Shown here: positions 44,720 to 53,200 of the stretch, in pieces
Numbering within the stretch: position 1 is the first letter of the stretch
Layout: each line of letters opens with the position of its first letter
Assembly (NCBI RefSeq): GCF_033096445.1
Contig: NZ_AP028155.1
Coordinates: forward strand, 3,415,880 to 3,479,879
Direction of reading: 5' to 3'
Source: Butyricimonas faecihominis
GTDB lineage: Bacteria; Bacteroidota; Bacteroidia; Bacteroidales; Marinifilaceae
DNA length: 64,000 nucleotides
The notes under the pieces: generated by a model
Told to the model about the DNA's origin: nothing
Databases searched by the model: none
Seen by the model: the letters and a program-made list of their open reading frames with translations, nothing else
Translations under genes and position numbers: made by a program

Positions 44720-45628
44720 ATGAAAACAATTATTCCAATTATTTTAATGGTTCTTCTTTGTTCATGCAACAACTACCTACAATTAGTACAAATTCAAGGC
44801 AAAGAGGATATATCTATCAAAGATGATAGATTGGTTTATGAAGATGCCAATTGTAAGATTAGCTACAACTTTTGGTGTGAAGGGGGATATTCTGGTTTTG
44901 AATTTCATAACAAAACAGATCAGATGATTAAAATTGATTTGTCAGAATGTTTTTTTATCAAAAATGGGTATGCTAATGACTATTATCAAGACAGGACATT
45001 TATAGAACAACAAAGCTTTGGTTCTTCTATAACTTCAATGTTCATGAATAGCCAGTCAAGAGGTGAATACTCTTCTTCTACTACTTATCCAATAGGATTC
45101 ATAGGGCAGCCATACAAGACAAGTCATAAGGGCAGATCATCACAATCAAGCAGTAGTCAAGGAACAAGCTATTCCTTTTCAGCAAGTAAAAGTGTGGGAG
45201 TTGAGGTTGCAGAACAAAAAGTAATTAGTATCCCACCTCATTCAACAAAAGCAGTCAGGGGATTTGTGATTAATCCTTCCCTTTATAGGAATTGTGATTT
45301 ACTACTATACCCAGATTACAATAGCCAAAGGAGTATAAGAGCAAAGCAAAAAGTAAGTACACAAAAGTTCTCTTTCAATGAATCTCCTTTAATTTTTTCA
45401 AATCATATCAAGTACTATGTAGGAGATCAAAAAGCTGGGCATCTTGTTAAAAATGAATTCTACATGGATGAAGTCAAAAACATGAATTATAAAGATGCCA
45501 CTAGAAAGGTTTACTCTGAATGGTGTGGAGATAAACAAGCAAAAATTGAAGTAGTGAAAGATGCTAGCATTAACAAGTTTTATTTGTTATACCACAGAGC
45601 CACTAATAATGAAAAGGTAAAACATTAA
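44720..45628 (+). CDS. Uncharacterised lipoprotein
   Basis: From the ATG at 44720, 23 bp after the LRR gene, the product has about 302 residues and a lipoprotein signal (IILMVLLCSCNN). The frame also opens upstream inside the LRR gene, but that would hide the signal peptide. A Ser-rich low-complexity stretch (about 110-165, SSQSSSSQGTSYSFSASKS) divides two beta-rich parts. I recognise no family with certainty. It is probably an outer-membrane lipoprotein working with its LRR neighbour. Confidence 0.8.
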   Translation: MKTIIPIILMVLLCSCNNYLQLVQIQGKEDISIKDDRLVYEDANCKISYNFWCEGGYSGFEFHNKTDQMIKIDLSECFFIKNGYANDYYQDRTFIEQQSFGSSITSMFMNSQSRGEYSSSTTYPIGFIGQPYKTSHKGRSSQSSSSQGTSYSFSASKSVGVEVAEQKVISIPPHSTKAVRGFVINPSLYRNCDLLLYPDYNSQRSIRAKQKVSTQKFSFNESPLIFSNHIKYYVGDQKAGHLVKNEFYMDEVKNMNYKDATRKVYSEWCGDKQAKIEVVKDASINKFYLLYHRATNNEKVKH

Positions 45629-46295
45629 TAAATTTCTTTATAAGAGGGGAGTATAACATAAACACTCCCCCTCCTATTCATAGGATACCTTTCATCCCCC
45701 CTATCAACAATATAAAACAAACATCACATATTGAAACTTGGTGTTAATAGGTATTTTTTGAATCAAGATTATTGTATTCTCCTAGGAATCAGGAAGTCAA
45801 AAAATATTTAAGTTACTCCATATCCTTTAGTAGAGAGGAGGCATCAGCTTTGGCTGGTGTTTCCTTTCAAATTATAAAGTAATGATTTGAAATTGATATT
45901 AGGTTTGTCTGTTATGATATGGGGAATAAGGCCTTTTTTAAGTCATTACAGCCATTTTGGTAGTATGAATGATAAAGAATAGTTTGAAAAAAAATAAACA
46001 AGAATATGAAGATAAAAAAAGGGTATTTTAATTCATCTTGAAGATCATCCTTGTGAATTTTTAATCTGAATTGTGTTGCAGATAGATTGTATATATATTA
46101 ACAACTAAGTGCAACAAACAGGGTGTATTCTATTAAGAATCTGTGAAATGATGAAGAAAAAGCAGATTGTTTGTCTGTGTAATATATTGATTATTAATAT
46201 ATTACATAGGATTTACTAGGTATCATTAGTGGTATCATTCCATTTTTTTATTATTGTAACTTATTGAATATTAGCATGATATAAGAAAATAATTC
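45629..46295. other. Gene-free right end of the element
   Basis: No gene is visible. It holds a stem at 45646-45670 (GGGGAGT/ACTCCCC), a small stem at 45842-45859 followed by T-rich sequence (a possible terminator for the lipoproteins), a second copy of the GTTGCA...TGCAAC inverted repeat (46075-46115) and two arm-type repeats. Parts resemble 42400-42640 (CTCCT...CATAGGA and AATAAGGCCT motifs), so a duplicated regulatory block is likely. Confidence 0.5.
46219..46239. repeat. Arm-type repeats at the right end
   Basis: GGTATCATT at 46219-46227 and again at 46231-46239, the same motif as between attL and the integrase gene, about 57-77 bp inside attR. Confidence 0.55.
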
Positions 46296-46312
46296 TCCTA
46301 GTGGGGCAACAA
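46296..46312. repeat. attR
   Basis: TCCTAGTGGGGCAACAA, an exact copy of the tRNA-Gln 3' end (38373-38389), marking the right boundary of the element. Confidence 0.88.
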
Positions 46313-46320
46313 AAAGCAGA

Positions 46321-46351
46321 AATCCCTTGTAGTTTTCAACTATGAGGGATT
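46321..46351 (+). terminator. Original, displaced tRNA-Gln terminator
   Basis: AATCCCT and AGGGATT with inner arms TAGTT/AACTA, 9 bp after attR. It has the same design as the element's hairpin at 38398. Before integration it would have followed the tRNA; now it lies before a sigma gene. Confidence 0.65.
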
Positions 46352-46403
46352 GTTAGTTTCTGAATATTTTTGTAGGTTAATTAATAGTTGTTATTTTTGC
46401 CGG

Positions 46404-46955
46404 GTGAGCGAAAAGGCGATTTATACAAGAAAGTTCTCTACGGAGAGAAAACAGAAAGATTTCTTCACAGAAAATTTTCCGTTGTATCTGCAATTTGCTT
46501 TAAAGTATATAGCAGATGAGGAGGTATGTAAGGATATAGTTCAAGAGGCATTTATTAAGTATTGGAAACAGGAAAATAATTTTAAAGATGAAGTATCTTC
46601 AAAGGCTTACCTGTACAAAAGTATTCGTAATGGTTGTCTGAATCAGTTGCGACATAGAGATATCCGGAGGAAATATTACGAATCTTTACCGGAAGATTGG
46701 GAGTCCGAGGATTATTTTATGGAGAACGTGATCAAGGAAGAAGTGGCTGATATCGTGCTTAAGGAGATCAATAAACTCTCTGAAACAAGTCGGAAAATCT
46801 TGTTACGCTCTTTAGATGGCTATTCAAACGAGGAAATTGCAGAAGAATTAGGCGTTTCTGTGAACACGGTTAAAACCCACAAGGCCAGAAGTTATATTGT
46901 ACTTCGCCAGAATTTGGGACATTTGCGGTCTTTGGTATTTTTCTTATTATTTTGA
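46404..46955 (+). CDS. ECF-type sigma factor of uptake locus 2
   Basis: About 183 residues from the GTG at 46404. An upstream TTG at 46350 lies in the displaced tRNA terminator and is unlikely. Region 2 (FFTENFPLYLQFALKYIADEEVCKDIVQEAFIKYWK) and region 4 (LSETSRKILLRSLDGYSNEE, VSVNTVKTHKARSY) are clear. A TATTTTTG box at 46365-46372 may serve as its promoter. The FecR gene that should partner it (48798) is now 1.8 kb away, because an IS has been inserted between them. The integrated element ends only 91 bp upstream. Confidence 0.9.
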   Translation: MSEKAIYTRKFSTERKQKDFFTENFPLYLQFALKYIADEEVCKDIVQEAFIKYWKQENNFKDEVSSKAYLYKSIRNGCLNQLRHRDIRRKYYESLPEDWESEDYFMENVIKEEVADIVLKEINKLSETSRKILLRSLDGYSNEEIAEELGVSVNTVKTHKARSYIVLRQNLGHLRSLVFFLLF

Positions 46956-47155
46956 TTCCCGGTTAATTATATTGCAATATGAAATTGATATCGTCTAGAG
47001 TAAGCTGTCCCTAGTCTGAAGGTGGGCTATGTAGTTTCCTAAAATTGGTTTACTAGATTTGACATTCAATAAATTGTATAAAGCATTTTCAATTCTATTT
47101 TCTGTTACAAGTTTACTTCAAAAAACTGTAATTCCTGTAATAGTTTTACTTTTTT

Positions 47156-47187
47156 ATTGGCATCCCGGGAATTCCCGGGATGCCAAT
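47156..47187. repeat. 32-bp perfect palindrome inside the IS
   Basis: ATTGGCATCCCGGGAA (47156-47171) is followed without spacer by its exact complement (47172-47187). It lies 12 bp past the orfB stop. In neither direction does a T run follow the stem directly, so it is not a standard terminator. Confidence 0.8.
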
Positions 47188-47198
47188 AACACTTGGCG

Positions 47199-48035
47199 TC
47201 AATACATGACCCTGGCGAATAACTCTTTTTTATCGCGGTGTGCCTGGTCCGGAACTTTCAACCCGATAGCCATGTGTGGTCTTCTGGTGTTGTATATCCC
47301 GATGATTCTCTCCACTTGCATTCTCGCCTGGTCAATATCTCTCAAGACCATATCGTTTAACCATTCCCGTTTCAAAATCCCGTTCACTCTCTCGGCGATA
47401 CCGTTATCGTAAGGGGAGCCATCTTGTGTCACGCTGACTTGAATACCGTGTTCTTTCAATATCCCGGTGTACAGCGAGGAGCAGTATTGCCCACCCCGAT
47501 CCGAGTGATGAACAAGCTTATCGCTAAAGTTGGGAGGTAGCGTTGCCAACGCCCGGCACAACGCCTTCACGGGACCGGACGAGTCCAGGGTGGGGTGAAC
47601 TTCCCACCCCGTGATCCGCCGGGAATAAGCGTCGGTTACCAGCGAGAGATACACGAAACCGGCACTCGTTGACAGGTACGTGATATCACTGACCCATACC
47701 TGGTTGGGGCGGGTAACTCGAAGCCCTTTCACCAGGTTCGGGTACTGGCGATGCCACGCCCGGGAATCCGTCGTGATGACCCGGTACTTCTTCTGTTTTA
47801 TCATTAAATCGTGAAGGTGAAGTAAACGATAAAGCCAATCCCGACCGACGGGAAGCCCGTTAGACCCCAGCATGTTCCACAATTTATTAACCCCGAGGTT
47901 AGGCATGTCACGGCGAATATCCTGGACGATGGAAAGAACGTAACGCTCGCGTTCCTCGCCTCCACGATCGGCACGGAGGCTCTTGTAATAAGCCTGCTTG
48001 CTGTAGCCAAGGGAATTGCAAAGGTGTTCCGTCAC
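47199..48035 (-). CDS. IS3-family transposase OrfB (DDE integrase core)
   Basis: A 278-residue product with an HTH_21-like N-terminus (DIRRDMPNLGVNKLW) and an rve integrase core. DDE residues appear in VWVSDITYLS (Asp), HHSDRGGQY (Asp) and PYDNGIAERVNGILKREW (Glu). It starts at a GTG overlapping the orfA stop by 4 bp. Its frame is also open further upstream into orfA as far as a run of nine A (48096-48104 on the minus strand), so an OrfAB fusion by -1 frameshift is likely, as in other IS3 elements. Confidence 0.93.
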   Translation of the reverse strand: MTEHLCNSLGYSKQAYYKSLRADRGGEERERYVLSIVQDIRRDMPNLGVNKLWNMLGSNGLPVGRDWLYRLLHLHDLMIKQKKYRVITTDSRAWHRQYPNLVKGLRVTRPNQVWVSDITYLSTSAGFVYLSLVTDAYSRRITGWEVHPTLDSSGPVKALCRALATLPPNFSDKLVHHSDRGGQYCSSLYTGILKEHGIQVSVTQDGSPYDNGIAERVNGILKREWLNDMVLRDIDQARMQVERIIGIYNTRRPHMAIGLKVPDQAHRDKKELFARVMY

Positions 48036-48457
48036 GGCTTTACCTCCCCGCTCTTTTTGTCTCTCGACAATCCCGCTAATAGCATCTCCTCGTAGTTTTT
48101 TTTTACATCAACATGCAGGCGTTCCCTGGCTAACTCTAGCATTAACTCGTAAGCTTCCACTAGTATTTTCTGTTTCTCTACTTCCTGACGTAAAGACTCC
48201 AGCTCGGCGCGTTCTTGATCGGTCATCGGGTATAACATTTTGTAATTACGCGAAGATAAACGTTTGTGTTGTTCTTCCGATAAAACGCGAGATTTATACT
48301 TGTGTAGCCAAACGTGAAAAGTCGAGGGTTTGACCTCGTACTTGGCTAGAACTTCCGCGTAACCCATTTCATTGATTATTCGATCTCGTACCGCTGATAA
48401 TTTCGTCTTCACGGCGTAATAACGACGACGAACAGGGGGAAAATTTAATTCTGACAT
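48032..48457 (-). CDS. IS3-family OrfA (helix-turn-helix)
   Basis: A 141-residue DNA-binding protein: an N-terminal helix-turn-helix (RDRIINEMGYAEVLAKYEVK, STFHVWLHKYK) and a leucine-zipper-like coiled coil (ELESLRQEVEKQKILVEAYE). It contains the slippery A9 run that could shift ribosomes into orfB. It begins 42 bp inside the right end of the IS. Confidence 0.9.
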   Translation of the reverse strand: MSELNFPPVRRRYYAVKTKLSAVRDRIINEMGYAEVLAKYEVKPSTFHVWLHKYKSRVLSEEQHKRLSSRNYKMLYPMTDQERAELESLRQEVEKQKILVEAYELMLELARERLHVDVKKNYEEMLLAGLSRDKKSGEVKP

Positions 48458-48532
48458 TGGTTTACTAAGTTTACTGTAAACTTTTTTCAGGACAATACAC
48501 TATTCTTTCCCTTGACCAAGAACGTAACAGGT

Positions 48533-48590
48533 ACACAACACGAACGGAACATAAACGGCGATGAGGGTACATGTTCCGTTCGTGTTGTGT
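48533..48590. repeat. 20-bp perfect inverted repeat near the IS
   Basis: ACACAACACGAACGGAACAT (48533-48552), an 18-base loop, and the exact complement (48571-48590). No T run follows. It lies in the original sigma-fecR gap, 33 bp beyond the IS. Possible roles: terminator of another kind, regulator site, or relic of another mobile element. Confidence 0.75.
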
Positions 48591-48797
48591 CTGTATTCCC
48601 ACGGTGTCTTAGAGTAACGATTGAGTAAAGATAGCCGAAGTAGAATTTATTTCAAAGGCTATTCATGAAAACCCTAAATTTGGATGAAATTTAAATAGTT
48701 TTTTAAGTAATAAAATATTTTTTTTTAAAATACGTGCGACTGTCATTCTGTTTTCTTTCTGAAGTGTTTTATACTTAAAAGGATTAAAATATTTGAT

Positions 48798-49985
48798 ATG
48801 AAATTGGATATTCAATCATGGATAAGAATCGCACGAAGACTTGGCAAACATATACTAGAGCCATCCGATATAGATACGGATTCGGAGATTAAGATTTGGC
48901 GAGAAACATATAAGTCGAGCGAGAAAGTAATGAAAGATCTAAATGATCCTCATTTCTTTGCCCAAAAAGCTGTTTTAAAAGAAGAAATCAATAAACGACA
49001 CACGTGGGAAGATTTCATTGTTTGGCGGCGACAGCGTGATAGAAACAGGAGATTACAATTGTTACGTTATGCTGCGGTAGTGTTGATCGTTATGGCGAGT
49101 GTTCCGGTAATTTGGTTTTTAGTTGATAAGCCTGTAGAATTCCCGGTTGTTGTACAATCCGGGATAGAAGCGGGAGGAAAAAAAGCTTTTTTGAAGCTAG
49201 ATAATGGGAATGAGATATTTTTGGATAAACAACTTTTATTGAAAGAAGAGGATGGAATCGTGATCCGGAACACTCAAATAGGGGAGGTTTCTTATCAAGA
49301 TGAGGGGAGTATACCTTTGGATTCTGTGATTCGATATAATACATTGTTTATTCCCCGGGGTGGGGAATACCAAATCACGTTGGCTGATGGGACAAAAGTA
49401 TGGATGAATTCTGATTCGAAATTGATATTTCCGGTTCGATTTCCCGGTAACAAGCGGGAGGTTATTTTAGAAGGGGAGGCGTATTTCGAAGTGGCCCATG
49501 ATACGACTAGGCCTTTTTACGTGAAGGCATGTGGTATTGATATCCGGGCGACGGGAACGGCTTTCAATGTCATGGCTTATGGTAACGAACCGGAGTGTAA
49601 AGTTACTTTGGTGGAAGGAGGCGTGAATATTGAGAAAAACGAATTCTTGATAAGTCAATTGACTCCCCGAATTCAATTCTGTATAGATTTGAAAACTCAG
49701 GAATATAAAACGTGTGAGGTTGATCTTCGAGTTTCGATAGCTTGGAAAGACGGGATATTTTTTTTCGAACAAGAATCTTTCAGGTCTATCATTGCTAAAT
49801 TATCTCGTTGGTATGATATTACAATCGTTTGTAATACCCCTGATTTGTATGATTATCGTTTCTCTGGAGAAATACGAAAATACGAAAATGTGCTTAAAGT
49901 ATTGGATATGTTGAAATTAACTAATGAAATAACTTATTCGCTTCAAGCTGATCGTAGTATCATGATATATAAGGTGAATGACTAG
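48798..49985 (+). CDS. FecR-family anti-sigma factor of uptake locus 2
   Basis: A 395-residue protein with a cytoplasmic sigma-binding N-terminus (about 1-88), one membrane segment (about 90-109, YAAVVLIVMASVPVIWFLV), a FecR domain (about 175-280, FIPRGGEYQITLADGTKVWM, GEAYFEVAHDTTRPFYVKA) and a C-terminal DUF4974-like domain (about 310-390). It should control the sigma factor encoded at 46404 and be released by the STN domain of the SusC that follows. The IS upstream may change how the pair is co-expressed. Confidence 0.94.
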   Translation: MKLDIQSWIRIARRLGKHILEPSDIDTDSEIKIWRETYKSSEKVMKDLNDPHFFAQKAVLKEEINKRHTWEDFIVWRRQRDRNRRLQLLRYAAVVLIVMASVPVIWFLVDKPVEFPVVVQSGIEAGGKKAFLKLDNGNEIFLDKQLLLKEEDGIVIRNTQIGEVSYQDEGSIPLDSVIRYNTLFIPRGGEYQITLADGTKVWMNSDSKLIFPVRFPGNKREVILEGEAYFEVAHDTTRPFYVKACGIDIRATGTAFNVMAYGNEPECKVTLVEGGVNIEKNEFLISQLTPRIQFCIDLKTQEYKTCEVDLRVSIAWKDGIFFFEQESFRSIIAKLSRWYDITIVCNTPDLYDYRFSGEIRKYENVLKVLDMLKLTNEITYSLQADRSIMIYKVND

Positions 49986-50242
49986 GAATCAAGTGATTGT
50001 AAAAATCAATAAACGAACGTTTATTATTTCGTTTTTAAAATGAGCCGATAAATCTAACTTGAATAAAACAATAAAAATGGATATTACAGTATGAAACTTC
50101 TTATTTTCAAATGTTTAAATAAGAAAAATATGAAGATGTAAAAATGAAAAATCAATTATGTACTTTTTTATAGTGATTTATGCTCATATGTAAAAACTAA
50201 ATAATAAACGTTCTATTAATGAGTTAATCTAATATTGAATTT

Positions 50243-53200
50243 ATGGAAAAAAATTACGAACGACTTAGGACGAGCGCTCGGAAAAGAGTGGTTGTTTTTC
50301 TATTAACATGTTGTCTGGTATGTACTCACACAATACTTTGTGCAAGTATTTATGGGCAAAAAAGATTGGATATCGTACTGAATGATATATTATTGGTTGA
50401 TGTATTAAAATATATTGACACTCAAACGGAATATGCCGTTTTATATCGTTCTGATCAATTAAACAAGATTAAATTGAAATCGGTAAGTTTTAAGGACGCT
50501 ACTGTGGACGAAGTGCTTTCCTTTTGTTTAAGAAATACGGGTTTTTCTTATCAAATAAATGAAAACACGATTGTTATCAGTAAACGAGTCGGGCAAAAAG
50601 ATGTTTTACCACAGCAAAAAGTGATTCGTAACATACGAGGAACTGTGATGGATCAGAAACAAGATCCCTTACCAGGGGCGACAGTGATCATTAAAGGAAC
50701 TACTATCGGAACCGTTACAAATACGGATGGTAAATTTACGCTAAAAGTTCCGGAAGACATGAAAACATTGCTTGTTTCCTTTGTAGGGTATAAATCAAAG
50801 GAAGTGCAACTTGGGGTTGCAGATTCGGTTACGGTTGTTCTTGAGGAGGATGTGGTGGCTATGGAAGATGTGGTGGTTACGGGTTTCTTCGAACGGAAAA
50901 AAGAGGGATATGCGGGTACTGTAACGACAATAAAAAAAGAAGATTTGCAAAAACTTTCTACAGGTAACATTTTTACCACAATCAGCACGATTGATGCCGG
51001 GTTTAAAATCAATGAAGACAATGTCAATGGTTCGAATCCAAACAAATTACCGGATTTCACGATTCGAGGAAAGGGAAGCTTTCAGAATGGTTCGACTTCT
51101 CCCTTGTTTATTCTGGATGGGTTTGAAGTTTCTGCCGAGAAAATATTCGATATGGACGTGAACCGGATCGAGACGATAACCTTATTGAAAGATGCTTCCG
51201 CCACAATTTTGTATGGTTCCCGGGCTGCTAACGGGGTAGTGGTTATCGAAACTGTAGCTCCTAAAGCCGGACAGTTACGGGTGACTTACGATTTTAAACC
51301 GACAATTGCATTTGCTGACTTAACGGGATATGATTTGATGGATGCAAAAGAGAAATTGGAGTATGAGCGCTTGGCTGGTTTATACGATCATACTGGAGAT
51401 TTGAATGAAAATTATGAAAAGGATGTGGATTATTACAGTCGATATAAAAATATTCTTGAAGGTGTGGATACTTACTGGCTTTCTCAGCCCGTTGAGAATT
51501 CTTTCTCTCATGCACATTCATTGTATGTGGAAGGTGGTGTAGAAAATGTACGTTATGGTATTGATGCTTCATATAATCAACAAAAAGGTGTTATGAAGGA
51601 ATCTGGACGAGATCGAATGGGCTTAGGTTTTTCGTTGATATACCGGATAAAAGATAAAGTGACAATAAAAAATTATGTTTCTTACGCTTACACGAAAGCT
51701 TATAATTCTCCTTATGGTGATTTTTCTATTTATGGACGTTTAAATCCTTACGAGCGTGTGCGTGATGATAAAGGAGAACTTATTCCTCTTTTGTTGAATG
51801 GGGACTCAAATCCATTATATGATGCAGAATTGCCGGGTCGTGATTTTACGAAAACTCAAGAGTTTAATGAACAATTAAGTGTGGATTGGATCATGGGTGA
51901 CGGTTTTCGCTTGCGAGGACAATTATCTGTCAGTAAGTCAAATAGTGAAACAGAGAAATATACTTCACCTTTTGCATCTCAGTACGTATTGGAGCAACGT
52001 AATCCAGAAACAGGGACTCAGGAATATGTTCCGATCGAAAAACGGGGAGAATTAAGTTTGTCTACCGGGAATGTCATTTCAGTCGCTTCTAACGTGACGC
52101 TTAATTACAATAAACTGGTTGCAGAAAAGCATCTTTTTTATTTAGGCTTGGGAATGGAAGTTAATACGTCTAATAATCGTTCTAATGGTTATAGGTTGAC
52201 CGGATTTCCTGATGATCGTTATTCAGATCCCTCATTTGCGATTCAATACAAAGAAGATACGAGGGCTTCGAGTAGCGAGAGTGTGACGCGTGCGATCGGG
52301 TTCTTCGGAAATCTGAACTACATTTATGACAATCGCTTTTTCGTTGATGGTTCTTTACGGTATGATGGTTCTTCTCAATTTGGTGCGGATAATAAATATG
52401 CCTCTTTCTGGTCTCTTGGAGGGGGATGGAATATTCATAACGAGAGCTTTTGGTCGAAAACTTCTCTGATAAACATGTTGAAAGTAAGGTATTCTTATGG
52501 AATCACGGGTAATCAGGAATTTTCGGCTTATCAGGCAAAGACAATGTACAAGTTTCAAGTAGATCGTTTGTATGGTACGTTGATTCCTGCGACATTGATG
52601 GGATATGGTAATCCGGATTTGAAATGGCAAACACAACGTCAGTCCAATATCGGTCTTGATTTCGGGATGATGCAGGATCGGTTTAGGATGACGTTTAACT
52701 ATTATCGGAAACGAACGAAGGGAATGTTGACGTCCATTACGGTTGCTCCTTCCTTGGGATTTTCGTCAGATAGTTTCACGGCTAATCTTGGTGAAATTAA
52801 GAATGTTGGTTACGAGTTAAACTTGAATATGGTGTTTATCCGTGATCGTTCGAAAGATCTTGAATGGGCGGTATTTTTTCAGGGAGCGAATAACGAGAAT
52901 ACATTGGTAAAAATATCAAATCAATTGAAAGGTATTAATGACCAAAATAATGCGAATAAAACAACGCCGGGAGCCGTTTACGAGGAAGGGCAATCCATGA
53001 GTGCGATCAAGGCTGTGAAATCGTTGGGAATTGACCCGGTAACCGGTCAGGAGATTTTTGTAAAGAGAGACGGGACTCTTTCTTATACATGGGATGCGAA
53101 TGACAAGATTCTGTGCGGGGATTCGGAGCCGAAGTGGTTTGGAAATATTGGTACTAATTTATTCTGGAAAGGCTGGAATCTGAATATGGTATTCAAGTAT

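Larger units (their letters stand above)
38373..46312. mobile_element. CG-free integrative element in tRNA-Gln
   Basis: A 7.9-kb element bounded by the 17-bp repeat TCCTAGTGGGGCAACAA. It has an integrase gene just inside the tRNA end, arm-type repeats RGTATCATT near both ends, a helicase-like gene, a RadC-like gene, a HEPN-like protein and two lipoproteins. Reading every line of it, I found no CG dinucleotide: the last CG before it is at 38369-38370 (in the tRNA) and the next at 46401-46402. It is also more AT-rich than its flanks. The integrase is truncated, so the element is probably no longer mobile by itself. No relaxase or conjugation gene is seen. Confidence 0.88.
47030..48499 (-). mobile_element. 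IS3-family insertion sequence
   Basis: 1470 bp, starting TGTAGTTTCCTAAAA and ending TTTTCAGGACAATACA. The ends are imperfect inverted repeats with TG/CA tips (TGTA, TCCT and GTTTAC in common). CTA directly precedes (47027-47029) and follows (48500-48502), a 3-bp target duplication. It carries orfA and orfB on the minus strand. It lies between the sigma and fecR genes of uptake locus 2. Both reading frames look intact, so it may still be active. Confidence 0.93.

Noticed and set aside
46350-46403. Upstream TTG start for the second sigma gene
   Set aside because: It would place the start inside the displaced tRNA terminator; the GTG at 46404 gives a normal ECF N-terminus.
47059-47412. 117-codon plus-strand frame inside the IS
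   Set aside because: It is antisense to orfB and spans the IS end palindrome; the DDE transposase on the other strand explains the sequence.
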